A DNA stretch of 64,000 bases from Hymenobacter edaphi (GTDB lineage: Bacteria > Bacteroidota > Bacteroidia > Cytophagales > Hymenobacteraceae): NCBI RefSeq assembly GCF_003258365.1, contig NZ_QHKM01000006.1:1-64000 (forward strand), written 5' to 3'. How positions within the stretch are numbered: the first letter of the stretch is position 1; the number at the start of each line of letters is the position of its first letter. Both the position numbers and the translations under genes were made by a program. Under the pieces are notes generated by a model. The model was not told the origin of the DNA and did not search any database. It saw only the letters and a list, made by a program, of their open reading frames with translations. Positions 26,823 through 35,514 of this stretch are shown here, piece after piece.

Positions 26823-27533
26823 TCAGTGATTGATCGGCGCCTCGATGATCAGGAACTGGCTTTCCTCGGTGCATTCAATGCGAAACTCGCTGGTGCCCCA
26901 GATGCCCAGCGCGTCGCGCCGCGGCACTACTTCGCCCTCGATGCGCACTTCGCCCTCCATCACGAACACGAACACGCACTTGTTGGTCGGGTTCAGAGCG
27001 TAAGCCACCGCGTTGCCGGCCTCGAAGTAGCCCAGGCTCAGGCGGGCGTTCTGGTTGATCCAGCAGTGGGCCTGGCCTTCCTCGTTCGAGACGATGGTGG
27101 TGAGCTGGTTGTGGCGCTTCGCGCGCGGGAAGGCGCGGCGCTGGTAGCGCGGGTTGATGTTCTGCAGCTTGGGCTCAATCCAGATCTGCAGGAAGTTCAC
27201 CTCGTCGTCGCCCACGTTGTGCTCTTCGTGGCGCAGCCCCGCGCCGGCACTCATGATCTGCACCCAGTCCTGCTCCACCACTTCCTTGTAGCCCAGCGAG
27301 TCGATGTGGTTCATCTTGCCCGCCAGCATCACCGAAATGATTTCCATGTTCTGGTGCGGGTGAATACCGAAGCCGCCCGCGGCCTGCACGTAGTCGTCGT
27401 TGAACACGCGCAGCAGCCCGAAGCCGGCGCGCACCGGGTTGGGGTAGGAGCTGAAGCTGAACGTGAAGTTGCTCTGCAGCCAGCCGATGTCTTTCAGGCC
27501 GCGCTCGGCCGCGGGGAAGCGTTGGAAGTGCAT
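26823..27533 (-). CDS. Pirin family protein (quercetinase-like bicupin)
   Basis: I start this 236-residue protein at MHFQRFPAAERG (27533). The N-terminal cupin carries the metal site in GGFGIHPHQNMEIISVM, with His, His and Glu as usual. LRHEEHNVGDDEVNFLQIWI supplies another His and the second cupin signature (PRYQRRAF region). These proteins bind Fe, Cu or Ni; some degrade quercetin, others act as cofactors of transcription. It follows the nitroreductase gene on the same strand after 109 bases. Which activity applies here is unknown. Confidence 0.85.
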   Translation of the reverse strand: MHFQRFPAAERGLKDIGWLQSNFTFSFSSYPNPVRAGFGLLRVFNDDYVQAAGGFGIHPHQNMEIISVMLAGKMNHIDSLGYKEVVEQDWVQIMSAGAGLRHEEHNVGDDEVNFLQIWIEPKLQNINPRYQRRAFPRAKRHNQLTTIVSNEEGQAHCWINQNARLSLGYFEAGNAVAYALNPTNKCVFVFVMEGEVRIEGEVVPRRDALGIWGTSEFRIECTEESQFLIIEAPINH

Positions 27534-27641
27534 AGGGTTGGGGGCTAGGAAACGATGCAGAGACGCGCCTTGGCGTCTTCCCGCGTTGGGGTAGGAGTTT
27601 GGGAAGTTACGGCCCTGCATCGGCGACGCAAGGCTACGTCC

Positions 27642-28232
27642 CTATTGCGGCAGCTGATTTTCGAACACAAACTCGCTGAGCGGCTTGCGGGAGCGGGGCG
27701 CCAGCTCGCGCGAGCGGAAGGGCTCTTCGAGCTGCTCGGCCTCGCCCACGTAGCCCAACGCCAGGAAGGTGGCCGGCTCCAGGTCGGCGGGCAGGTGCAG
27801 GGCCTGCTGGGTCTTGGCCAGGTCGAAGCCGCCCATCACGTGGCCGTGAATGCCCATGCTGGCGGCCTGCAGCAGCAGGTTGGCGGTGGCCAGGCCGGTG
27901 TCGTGCAGGTAGTGACGGTTAGGGGCATTGTTGGCGCCCATGGTTTTGCGGGCCAGCACCACCACCAGCACGGCGGCGTGCTGAGCCCAGGGCTGGTTGC
28001 CGGGCAGCAGGCAGTCCCATAGCTTCTGAAAGGCCTCCGTCTGCTCGCGGTGGGCGTAAATGAAGCGCCAGGGCTGCTCGTTCATGGCGCTGGGCGCCCA
28101 GGCCGCGGCCTCGAAGAGGGTGCGCAGGTCGTCGTCATTGAGGGGCTGCGCGGTGAAGGCCCGCGGGCTCCAGCGGTGCTTAATCAGGTCGACGACGGGG
28201 TAATGGGTTTGGGCGTGCTTGTGAGCAGACAT
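27642..28232 (-). CDS. Nitroreductase family protein
   Basis: A 196-residue FMN enzyme of the NfsB/NfnB-like family, which transfers hydride from NAD(P)H to nitroaromatics or other acceptors. The signature start is present (LIKHRWSPRAFTAQPL), followed by the FMN-binding RWSPRAF and the segment APSAMNEQPWRFIYA, where Arg, Ser and Asn contact FMN. Further conserved features are the region DTGLATANLLLQAASMGIHG and GYVGEAE near the end. Length fits. It is first in a minus-strand pair with the pirin gene. Confidence 0.88.
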   Translation of the reverse strand: MSAHKHAQTHYPVVDLIKHRWSPRAFTAQPLNDDDLRTLFEAAAWAPSAMNEQPWRFIYAHREQTEAFQKLWDCLLPGNQPWAQHAAVLVVVLARKTMGANNAPNRHYLHDTGLATANLLLQAASMGIHGHVMGGFDLAKTQQALHLPADLEPATFLALGYVGEAEQLEEPFRSRELAPRSRKPLSEFVFENQLPQ

Positions 28233-28297
28233 GCAGAAAAGAAAAGGCGGTAGCCGGAGCGGCCCGCCGGTAAACGTCGGAAAAAAGAACGGGGTGC

Positions 28298-28930
28298 TTA
28301 CGCGAACTGCCGGAGCAGGCCCACCAGCTCCTGCTGGGTGCTGCGGGTTTTGTCTTTGGCGTACCAGGCATGCACGCGCTCGGCGTACTCTTCGTGGGTA
28401 GCGCCCTGGGCCTTAAGCTCCAGCAACAGCGCCTGGGCTTCGGCCGGGCGCGGGCCCCAGTGGGTTACTTCGGTCAGCGTATCGGCCCGCAGCACCACCA
28501 GCTTCGGAATGGAGCGGCTGACGCCGCCGGTGAGGTAGCGGTCCATCAGGTCCGGGTGTTCGTCGCGCAGCAGGTAGCGGGTGCTCAGGTGGCCGCCGCT
28601 GGCCCGGGCAATGGCGTCGATGACGGGCACCAGCTGGGCCGCGTCGCCGCACCAGCCCTCGGTAATCACCAGCCACACGTACCGGCCCTGCAGGCGGGCC
28701 AGCTCGGTCGTCACCTCGGGCAGCAGCTGCACCGTCTTGTCGAGGCGCGACATGCGCTGCTCGTTCAGCTTGGCGTAGTGCAGCAGCGCCTCCGACTGGT
28801 GGGGGCCGGTGGTGCGGCCCTGGGCCAGCAGCTCGTCGATCAGCTGGCGGTAGGCGGCGTAGGAGTAGGCCGAAGCCAGGCGCTCGGGTGTGAGCACGGC
28901 CGGGGCGGCGGAAGCAGGCGAGGAGGACAT
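28298..28930 (-). CDS. Thioredoxin-like protein with a single Cys
   Basis: A 210-residue protein with a thioredoxin fold signature TEGWCGDAAQLVPVIDAIAR near residue 110. Only one Cys is present: the usual WCxxC is WCGDA, so it cannot form the normal disulfide. A long helical N-terminal region precedes it. Similar Bacteroidota proteins are annotated thioredoxin family. The likely role is in thiol or glutathione-type chemistry, or purely structural. I see no signal peptide, so it is cytoplasmic. Confidence 0.75.
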   Translation of the reverse strand: MSSSPASAAPAVLTPERLASAYSYAAYRQLIDELLAQGRTTGPHQSEALLHYAKLNEQRMSRLDKTVQLLPEVTTELARLQGRYVWLVITEGWCGDAAQLVPVIDAIARASGGHLSTRYLLRDEHPDLMDRYLTGGVSRSIPKLVVLRADTLTEVTHWGPRPAEAQALLLELKAQGATHEEYAERVHAWYAKDKTRSTQQELVGLLRQFA

Positions 28931-29026
28931 AGGCGAAGCGGCGGCGGGTCGGGGTAAGTCAGCAAAAAACCCTTCCGGGGGCGGAAGGGTTTTGGCCGGG
29001 CGGTGAGCTGCAGGAAAGCGCGGCGG

Positions 29027-29506
29027 CTAGGCCTGCCCGGCCAGCTCGCGACAGTAGGTAATAAAGTCGGTGTTGATGGGCTCCAGGCCGCTTTCGCGCA
29101 GGGTGGTGGCCACCTGGGCGCGGTGGTAGTTGGCGTGCACGCACACGTGGGTCAGGATGTCCGATACCTGGCTGTCGTAGCTGTTGCCCTGCGAGTTGGC
29201 GTAGCTGATCATGCGCGTCATTTCCGCATCGTCGGCCTGTTGCATGTATTGGTGCAGCGAGGGCGACGTCCGCTGGTGCAGCTTGTGCAGGCCGGCCAGG
29301 TCGTGCTCCTGCCACACCTTCACCGGGCTCTGGGTGCCGGTAAGGCGGGCCAGCCAGATGGCTTGCGCGTTGAGCAGGTGCGAGAACAGGCGCAGCGCCC
29401 GGGCCGGCAGCTCGGCGCCGGTGGCCACAATGCCGTCGAGGTGCGTGAGCAGCTTGGCGTTGGCCCACACGTTGTAGGCACCGAGCTTTTCGATGGTGTT
29501 GATCAT
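29027..29506 (-). CDS. DinB family metal-dependent helical protein
   Basis: A 159-residue DinB/YfiT-like protein, a four-helix bundle with a metal site. It starts MINTIEKLGAYNVWANAKLL and shows the family's first His at LRLFSHLLNAQAIW, and the second pair at VSDILTHVCVHANYHRAQVA (H-x3-H-x3-H form). Family members are often thiol-dependent (bacillithiol or mycothiol) S-transferases. The upstream codons to 29569 are repeat sequence, so I place the start at 29506. Confidence 0.82.
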   Translation of the reverse strand: MINTIEKLGAYNVWANAKLLTHLDGIVATGAELPARALRLFSHLLNAQAIWLARLTGTQSPVKVWQEHDLAGLHKLHQRTSPSLHQYMQQADDAEMTRMISYANSQGNSYDSQVSDILTHVCVHANYHRAQVATTLRESGLEPINTDFITYCRELAGQA

Positions 29507-29594
29507 ATGTGAAATAGTGAAATGGTGAGATGGTGAGTTTGATGTTCGGGAGGTCAGCACGACACTCACCAGTTCACCATCTCACCAGTTCACC
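29507..29594. repeat. GGTGA-type palindromic repeat, copy 1
   Basis: Left arm GTGAAATAGTGAAATGGTGA begins just upstream of the DinB start. The core TTTGATGTTC follows, then the right arm CACTCACCAGTTCACCATCT, whose end is one base from the stop codon (29596) of the next gene. It is related to 42822-42916. Confidence 0.75.
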
Positions 29595-29595
29595 G

Positions 29596-30066
29596 TCAGC
29601 GCGGGTCTTGCCAGATGAGTTGTTCGGCGGTTCGGTTTTTTTCAAAGTCGGCGCATTTCCCGTCGCCGCGGCCGGTGATGCCGCCGTCGGGGGCGCAGAG
29701 CACGTTGCCTTTGGCGTCGTAGAGCGTCGTGTACTGGTCGCAGCAGGGCGACGTCTCGTAGTACACCGTCTGGCCGCGGTACTGGTAGCTCAGAATGCGG
29801 ATGCGTGGGTTTTCGGCCTTGGCGTTCAGGTGGGCCTGAATCTTGTCGTCCAGCCACTTGGGCCGGTTGCGCTGGTCGAAGGGAATGTCCTTGACGCTGG
29901 TTTCGGGCACGGGCACATTGGTGGGCGTGGTCGTCGGGGCGGGCGTCGAGGGGTTGGCCGTGGCCCGCGGCTCCGAGGTATCGGTGGGCGTGGTCAGGTC
30001 GACATGGCGGGCGCAGGCACCGGTCCACAGCAGGGCGGCGCAGGCTAAAGCGGCAACGGAGCGCAT
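29596..30066 (-). CDS. Lipoprotein of unknown function with paired Cys
   Basis: A 156-residue protein whose start at 30066 gives MRSVAALACAALLWTGACA, a lipoprotein signal with the lipid Cys at about residue 18. A threonine/proline-rich linker follows (PSTPAPTTTPTNVPVPETS). The folded domain contains the segment YQYRGQTVYYETSPCCDQYT with an adjacent Cys pair, and ends in CADFEKNRTAEQLIW. This core pattern recalls a small Bacteroidota domain family (I believe DUF6970), function unknown. It sits in the outer membrane or periplasm. The downstream repeat follows its stop after one base. Confidence 0.7.
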   Translation of the reverse strand: MRSVAALACAALLWTGACARHVDLTTPTDTSEPRATANPSTPAPTTTPTNVPVPETSVKDIPFDQRNRPKWLDDKIQAHLNAKAENPRIRILSYQYRGQTVYYETSPCCDQYTTLYDAKGNVLCAPDGGITGRGDGKCADFEKNRTAEQLIWQDPR

Positions 30067-30167
30067 AGGCTTCTGGCGAGGAAAGGGCGGCAAATGTACA
30101 AGCGGCGGGTAAAAGAAACCGACCCGCGCTTACCTTACGGCAGTTTGCCTACGTAATTCCGCCCCGC

Positions 30168-30722
30168 ATGGCTACTTCCGCCGCCCCCGACCCGCTGCGC
30201 CACCTCAGCAAGTTTCTCTCCCTGGTCCTGCGCCACCAGCCCCAGACCATCGGCCTCTCCCTCGACGCGGCCGGCTGGGCCGACGTCGACGACCTGCTGC
30301 AGCGCCTAAGCCAGCACGGCCACCCCACCGACCGCGCCCAGCTGCAGCAACTGGTGGCCGGCAGCGACAAGCAGCGCTTCGCCCTCAGCCCCGACGGCCG
30401 GCGCATCCGCGCCAACCAGGGCCATTCGGTGCCGGTGGAGCTGGGCTACACCCCCCAGGCGCCGCCCGAGCTGCTCTACCACGGCACCGCCACCCGCCAC
30501 CTGGCGGCCATCCGGGCCGAGGGCCTGCGCCGCGGCGAGCGGCACCACGTGCATCTCTCGCCCGACGCCGACACGGCCCACCGCGTGGGCCAGCGCCACG
30601 GCAGCCCGGTGGTTCTCACGGTGCGCGCCGGCGACCTGCACCGCCAGGGCCATCCGTTCTTCGTGTCCGACAACGGGGTGTGGCTCACCGAAGCCGTGCC
30701 GCCGCAGTTCTTGGGGGAGTAG
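30168..30722 (+). CDS. kptA: RNA 2'-phosphotransferase (KptA/Tpt1 family)
   Basis: A 184-residue homologue of Tpt1, which removes a 2'-phosphate from RNA by transferring it to NAD+. The N-terminal winged helix has the conserved LSKFLSLVLRHQPQTIGL. The NAD-binding part contains LLYHGTATRHLAAIRAEGL, then HVHLSPDADTAHRVGQRHG. The conserved Arg, His and Arg residues of the tetrad are in those segments. In eukaryotes the enzyme completes tRNA splicing; bacteria have no such step and the physiological substrate is not settled. Nothing related to RNA repair lies nearby except RecJ at the DNA level. Confidence 0.92.
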   Translation: MATSAAPDPLRHLSKFLSLVLRHQPQTIGLSLDAAGWADVDDLLQRLSQHGHPTDRAQLQQLVAGSDKQRFALSPDGRRIRANQGHSVPVELGYTPQAPPELLYHGTATRHLAAIRAEGLRRGERHHVHLSPDADTAHRVGQRHGSPVVLTVRAGDLHRQGHPFFVSDNGVWLTEAVPPQFLGE

Positions 30723-30757
30723 CCGGAAGCCGCTGGCGCCCAGGCGCGCGGCTGAAG

Positions 30758-30935
30758 TGCACAGCGCGTGACTCGTGCCTTTTAATGAATGGGTGGAAGT
30801 CTCCGGACTCCCGGCCGCTAGCGGCGGCCATTCGGAACCGGGCCTTTGGAATGGTTAAAGTAACTCCTTCAAGTCGTTCCGGAGCCGGGAGTCGCAGACT
30901 CCCCTGCATCGGACGACACGAGTCGCGCGCTGCGC
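30758..30935. repeat. Long imperfect inverted-repeat element
   Basis: Outer arms (30760-30780 CACAGCGCGTGACTCGTGCC type, and its inverted partner at 30914-30934) and inner arms (GGAAGTCTCCGGACTCCCGG at 30794, partner GCCGGGAGTCGCAGACTCCC at 30884-30904) form nested imperfect hairpins. The element is about 175 bp, without a coding frame. It fills the gap between kptA and the 37-residue gene. Confidence 0.7.
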
Positions 30936-30976
30936 GCGGCAGACGCGCGCCAGCACCGAGCGTTGTTCAGCCGGGT

Positions 30977-31090
30977 CTACCCGAAAAACACAAACATCAG
31001 CCCCAGGGCTACGATGAACACCAGGTACATCAGCCCATCGGTGAGGATGTACTGCCGATAGCGGCGGTAAAAGTCGCGGAGGCGTTGCAT
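30977..31090 (-). CDS. 37-residue single-pass membrane microprotein
   Basis: MQRLRDFYRRYRQYILTDG... begins with a basic amphipathic segment. A hydrophobic helix (LMYLVFIVALGLMFVFFG) ends the protein at the C-terminus. Bacteroidota have similar tiny proteins with the form FYRxYRxYxxTDxLMY. A perfect TACCTTTG box (31116-31123, minus strand) lies 26 bases upstream of the ATG, supporting expression. Function is unknown. Its small size means it would be missed by automatic annotation. Confidence 0.6.
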   Translation of the reverse strand: MQRLRDFYRRYRQYILTDGLMYLVFIVALGLMFVFFG

Positions 31091-31115
31091 AACGAGAGAG
31101 GGGCGGGGCGAGCGG

Positions 31116-31123
31116 CAAAGGTA
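31116..31123 (-). promoter_or_regulatory. -7 box for the 37-residue microprotein gene
   Basis: CAAAGGTA on the plus strand reads TACCTTTG on the minus strand, a perfect TAnnTTTG. It is divergent from the recJ box at 31178. No -33 TTG was found at the proper distance. Confidence 0.55.
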
Positions 31124-31177
31124 CGCCGCCCGGGCTGCGAGCGGGCCCCGGGCGGTGGAATCCCAAGGTTTTCTTCT

Positions 31178-31185
31178 TACTTTTG
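31178..31185 (+). promoter_or_regulatory. recJ: -7 box for recJ
   Basis: TACTTTTG is a perfect TAnnTTTG, 22 bases before the recJ ATG at 31207. Confidence 0.6.
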
Positions 31186-31206
31186 AAGATAACGCCGTCC
31201 CCACCC

Positions 31207-32949
31207 ATGCTGAAACGTTGGATTCGTAAGCCCACGCCCGACCCGGAACAGGTCCGTCACCTTTCCGAGGCCCTGCGCGTCAACGAAGCCATTATCAGCC
31301 TGCTGTGTCAGCGCGGCATCGGCACCTACGCCGAGGCCAAATCCTACTTTCGCCCCGACCTGGCGGAGCTGCCCGACCCCATGCTCATGCGCGACATGGA
31401 CCGGGCCGTGCAGCGCCTGACTGACGCGCTGTTTCGGGAGGAAAAAGTGCTGGTGTACGGCGACTACGACGTGGACGGCACCACCTCCGTGGCCCTGGTC
31501 TACTCGTACCTGCGCACCCTGTTCGGCCCGGCCCGCATCGATTACTACATTCCGGACCGCTACCTCGAAGGCTACGGCATTTCAACCATCGGCATCGACT
31601 GGGCGGCCAAAAACGGCTACAAGCTCATCGTGGCGCTGGACTGCGGGGTGAAGTCGGTCGACAAAATCAGCTACGCCGTGGAAAAGGGCGTGGACTTTAT
31701 CGTGTGTGACCACCACTTGCCCGGCGACGAGCTGCCGCCGGCCGTGGCCGTGCTCGACCCCAAGCGCCCCGACTGCCCGTACCCCTACAAGGAGCTGTCG
31801 GGCTGCGGCGTGGGCTTCAAGCTGATGCAGGCCCTGTGCCAGAGCCAGGGCTTCGACGAGCAGCCGCTGCTGGAGCTGCTGGATTTGCTGGCCGTCAGCA
31901 TCGCCGCCGACATCGTGCCCATCACCGGCGAAAACCGCCTGCTGATGTACCACGGGCTGCGCCGCCTGAACGACCCGACCATCGAGACGCGGCCCGGGCT
32001 GTACGCGCTGCGGCAGCTGGCCGGCCTGCGCGAGGGGCCGCTGAACGTGAGCAGCCTGGTGTTCGGCTTCGCCCCGCGCATCAACGCCGCCGGCCGCCTC
32101 GGCGACGCCAAACGCTCGGTGGCCATGCTGCTGAGCGAAACCGCCGAGCAGGCCCTGGCCACCGCCAGCGTGGTGGACCAGACCAACACCGAGCGCCGCG
32201 GCTTCGATACGCGCATCACCGAGGAGGCCCTGCAGATGATTGAGCAGGACGAGCTGCTGCGCACCTCCCGCTCCACGGTGCTCTTCAAGCAGGACTGGCA
32301 CAAGGGCGTCATCGGTATCGTGGCCTCGCGCTGCCTCGACAAGTACTACCGCCCCACCGTCATCCTCACCGAATCCAACGGCAAGGCTACCGGCTCGGCC
32401 CGCTCGGTGGTGGGCTTCGACGTGCACCAGGCCATTGTGGAGTGCTCCGACCTGCTGGAGCAGTTCGGCGGGCACATGTACGCGGCCGGCCTCACTTTGC
32501 CGCTGGAAAACGTGCCCGAGTTCCGCCGCCGCTTCGAGGCCGTGGTGTCGTCGCGCCTCACCGACGAGCAGATGATTCCGCCGGTTGATATCGACCTGCC
32601 CCTGCGCCTGCGCGAGGTGACGTGGGGCTTCTACAACCTGCTGCACCAGATGGAGCCCTTCGGCCCGGGCAACAGCAGCCCGGTGTTTGAGTCGCAGCAG
32701 GTGTACGCGGTGCCCGGCTCGGTGAAAATCGTGGGCAACTCCCACCTCAAGCTCACGCTGATGCAGGAGGATTCCAGCCCCATCGAGGCCATCGGCTTCG
32801 GGCTGGCCGAGCACTTCGCCCGCATTGCCCAGGGCCAGCCCTTCAGCGTGTGCTACAACGTGGACGTGAACGAGTGGCGTGGGCACAAGTCCCTGCAGCT
32901 GCGGTTGAAGGACATCGGCTGGGGCGACGTGGAAGCGTCTGCCTCATAG
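31207..32949 (+). CDS. recJ: Single-stranded-DNA-specific exonuclease RecJ
   Basis: RecJ degrades single-stranded DNA 5' to 3' in recombination and mismatch repair. The first DHH motif block is YGDYDVDGTTSVALVYSYL; the DHH triad is CDHHLPGDELPP. The DHHA1 part has GSARSVVGFDVHQAIVE and GGHMYAAGLTLP. At 580 residues the length is normal. The ATG at 31207 is preceded at a good distance by a TAnnTTTG box. The start MLKRWIRKPT is as in Bacteroidota homologues. Confidence 0.95.
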   Translation: MLKRWIRKPTPDPEQVRHLSEALRVNEAIISLLCQRGIGTYAEAKSYFRPDLAELPDPMLMRDMDRAVQRLTDALFREEKVLVYGDYDVDGTTSVALVYSYLRTLFGPARIDYYIPDRYLEGYGISTIGIDWAAKNGYKLIVALDCGVKSVDKISYAVEKGVDFIVCDHHLPGDELPPAVAVLDPKRPDCPYPYKELSGCGVGFKLMQALCQSQGFDEQPLLELLDLLAVSIAADIVPITGENRLLMYHGLRRLNDPTIETRPGLYALRQLAGLREGPLNVSSLVFGFAPRINAAGRLGDAKRSVAMLLSETAEQALATASVVDQTNTERRGFDTRITEEALQMIEQDELLRTSRSTVLFKQDWHKGVIGIVASRCLDKYYRPTVILTESNGKATGSARSVVGFDVHQAIVECSDLLEQFGGHMYAAGLTLPLENVPEFRRRFEAVVSSRLTDEQMIPPVDIDLPLRLREVTWGFYNLLHQMEPFGPGNSSPVFESQQVYAVPGSVKIVGNSHLKLTLMQEDSSPIEAIGFGLAEHFARIAQGQPFSVCYNVDVNEWRGHKSLQLRLKDIGWGDVEASAS

Positions 32950-33026
32950 CGCGACCGTTCCGTTGGCGTGTCGTTGCTGACTCGTGGACGTTCGTCGTGC
33001 CAGAATACGCGAACGGAAAGCTCGCG

Positions 33027-33431
33027 CTACAAGCGTTGCCGCAGCGCATCCAGGCTCCAAGGGCCGGCGCCGGCGGCTACGTAGTACAGAAACACGAAGC
33101 AGTAGAGTACCGCCAGCTCGCCGCCGTTCTGAATCGGGAGCAGGGCCTGGGCGGCGTGGGCCTGGAAGTAGGCCACGGCCATCGTGCCGGAGAGCAGGAA
33201 GGCCACCGGGCGGGTAAACAGCCCGAGCAGAAACAGCAGGCCGCCCCCGAATTCCAGCACCCCGGCCAGCCCCATCTGCGACAGCAGCTCGACGCTGCCA
33301 TGCTCGCTGGGTGGCAGGTTGAACAGCTTCTGCGAGCCGTGCCACAAAAACAAAAAGCCCACGACGATGCGCAGCACGCTCAGCAGGCGCGGCGCCCAGG
33401 TGGTAACAACGGAAGCATTCAGGGTGGCCAT
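33027..33431 (-). CDS. DoxX family membrane protein
   Basis: A 134-residue protein with four predicted membrane helices. The DoxX landmarks are visible: LRIVVGFLFLWHGSQKLF and, later, GLAGVLEFGGGLLFLLGLF followed by TRPVAFLLSGTMAVAYF. DoxX-like proteins of the inner membrane have been linked to thiosulfate:quinone oxidation or thiol-redox roles, but most are uncharacterised. It is convergent with recJ, stop to stop 77 bases apart. No other sulfur gene lies near. Confidence 0.82.
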   Translation of the reverse strand: MATLNASVVTTWAPRLLSVLRIVVGFLFLWHGSQKLFNLPPSEHGSVELLSQMGLAGVLEFGGGLLFLLGLFTRPVAFLLSGTMAVAYFQAHAAQALLPIQNGGELAVLYCFVFLYYVAAGAGPWSLDALRQRL

Positions 33432-33588
33432 GAGCGGGTGCGGGCTTGGTAGATACTGCCCTGCTACGGGCCACCCGCGGCCGATGTTGGTTTGCCGCCG
33501 CCCCCCCGGTGCAGCAGCTTTGGCCGTTTGTGCGTTATTATAGCCCGCGCCGCCGCCCTACATTAGCCCGCGGCTTATTCTTCTGCCC

Positions 33589-35451
33589 ATGAAACTGACC
33601 TTATTCGGCGCCGGCTTCGGCGCGCTGGTATCCCTGGCCGCGCAGGCCCAAAGCCCCGGCAACTCCTACCGCATCAGCGTGAATACCCAGGCGGCGGCCT
33701 CGGCCGATCAGCTGCGCATCGTGGTGAACACCCCGCCGGTGCGCGAGGAGCAGGTGACTTACGTGATGCCCAGCGTTATTCCCGGCTCGTACTCGAAGAA
33801 GGACTACGGCCGCTTCGTGCAGAACTTCGCGGCCTACGACGATAAGGGCAAGAAGCTGAAGTTCAGGCGCGAAGGCCAGAACCTGTTCGTCATCGACAAA
33901 GCCCAGAAGCTGCGGCGCCTGGAGTACACCGTCGACGACACCTGGGACGCCAAGCAGGACGAGGGCTACATCTTCCAGCCCGGCGGCACCAACTTCGACG
34001 CCTCGCCCCGGCACCCCAACTACGTGCTCAACCACTACGGCCTCTACGGCTACCTCGAAGGCTACAAGATGCTGCCCTACGAGGTGAAGGTGCAGCACGC
34101 GCCCGAGCTGTACGCCGCCACCGGCCTGCCCGCCAGCCGCACCAGCACCGAGGACACCTTCACCGCCGACTCCTACGTGACCCTGGCCGACGGCCCCATC
34201 CTCTACAGCAAGGCCGACACGGTCAGCTTCGTGGCCGGGGGGGCGCGCATCGGCGTGGCGGTGGTGTCGGAAACGGGGAAGGTGCGGGCCCGGCAGGTGG
34301 CCGAAACCGTGCGGCCCATGGCCGAGGCGCTGGGCCGGTTTTTCGGGCAGATGCCGGTGCCGCGCTACCAGTTCCTGATGTACTTCCCCGATTACCAGAC
34401 TTCTACGGTGGTCAACCGCCAGACCGGCGGCTTCGGGGCCATGGAGCACAGCTACTCCTCGGTGTACTTCCTGCCCGAGCGCGACGACCCGACGGCCATG
34501 AACGAGATGGTGCGCGAGGTGGCCTCGCACGAGTTTCTGCACATGCTGGCCCCGCTCAACATTCACTCGCGCGAAATCGGCGAGTTCGATTTCCGCGACC
34601 CGAAAATGTCGCAGCACCTCTGGCTGTACGAGGGCGTGACCGAGTACTTTGCCCACCTGATGCAGGTGCAGGCCGGGCTCACCACGGAGGAGCAGTTTCG
34701 CAAAACCATGCGCGAAAAGGTGCAGGATGCCAGCAAGTACCCCACCGGCGTGTCGTTCACCGAAATGAGCCGGCGCATCCTCGAAAAGCCCTACGACGCG
34801 ATGTACGAGAACGTGTACAAGAAGGGCGCCCTCATCGGCCTGCTGCTCGACATCCGCATTCAGGAGCTGACCAAGGGCCAGAAAAGCCTGCGCGACGTGC
34901 TGCTCGCCCTGCGCCAGAAATACGGCCCCACCCGCTCCTTCGAGGACGCGCAGCTGATTCCGGAAGTGGTGGCCCTCACGCACCCGCAGGTGCAGGAGTT
35001 TTTCGACCGCTACGTCATCGGCACCGAGGCGCTGCCCCTGCAGGAGTACCTGAGCAAAATCGGCTGGAACTACGCCGACCGGGCCCCGGCCAAGGTGAAG
35101 GCCTTCGGGCAGATCGGCTTCGCCTACGACGAGAAAAAGCAGGAATTCAAGGCCGTGAACGTGAAGCCCGAAACCAACGCCTTCGGCCTGCAGCCCGGCG
35201 ACGTCATCGTGGCCGTCGACGGGCGGCCCGTGAGCATGCAGAACGCCGAGCTGCTGCTGCGCCCCCTCGTTGATGAGCCCACCTCCGACGCGGCCGTGCG
35301 CCTGACCGTGCGCCGCGGCACGGCCACCGCCGAGGCCGAAGGCAAGCCCCGCGAGTACGACGTGGAAATTCCGTTCTACCTGGCCCCCAGCGCCACGCCC
35401 ACGCCCGAGCAGCTGGCTCTGCGCCAGCAACTGCTCGGCAAGCGGGGCTGA
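33589..35451 (+). CDS. M61-family metallopeptidase with PDZ domain
   Basis: A 620-residue secreted protease resembling glycyl aminopeptidase. A signal peptide ends near AQAQ (residue 21). An N-terminal beta domain covers about residues 22-200. The zinc site is HEFLH at residues 314-318, followed by the downstream Glu segment WLYEGVTEYFAHLM, where E is the third zinc ligand. A PDZ domain at about residues 510-600 has FGLQPGDVIVAVDGRPV. Such proteases trim periplasmic peptides. It stands alone on the plus strand. Confidence 0.92.
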   Translation: MKLTLFGAGFGALVSLAAQAQSPGNSYRISVNTQAAASADQLRIVVNTPPVREEQVTYVMPSVIPGSYSKKDYGRFVQNFAAYDDKGKKLKFRREGQNLFVIDKAQKLRRLEYTVDDTWDAKQDEGYIFQPGGTNFDASPRHPNYVLNHYGLYGYLEGYKMLPYEVKVQHAPELYAATGLPASRTSTEDTFTADSYVTLADGPILYSKADTVSFVAGGARIGVAVVSETGKVRARQVAETVRPMAEALGRFFGQMPVPRYQFLMYFPDYQTSTVVNRQTGGFGAMEHSYSSVYFLPERDDPTAMNEMVREVASHEFLHMLAPLNIHSREIGEFDFRDPKMSQHLWLYEGVTEYFAHLMQVQAGLTTEEQFRKTMREKVQDASKYPTGVSFTEMSRRILEKPYDAMYENVYKKGALIGLLLDIRIQELTKGQKSLRDVLLALRQKYGPTRSFEDAQLIPEVVALTHPQVQEFFDRYVIGTEALPLQEYLSKIGWNYADRAPAKVKAFGQIGFAYDEKKQEFKAVNVKPETNAFGLQPGDVIVAVDGRPVSMQNAELLLRPLVDEPTSDAAVRLTVRRGTATAEAEGKPREYDVEIPFYLAPSATPTPEQLALRQQLLGKRG

Positions 35452-35514
35452 TACACCGCGGCGGCCGGCCCCGTGGTGGAGCCGGCCGCCGTGGTCAGCG
35501 GGCCGCGCGGAGCC

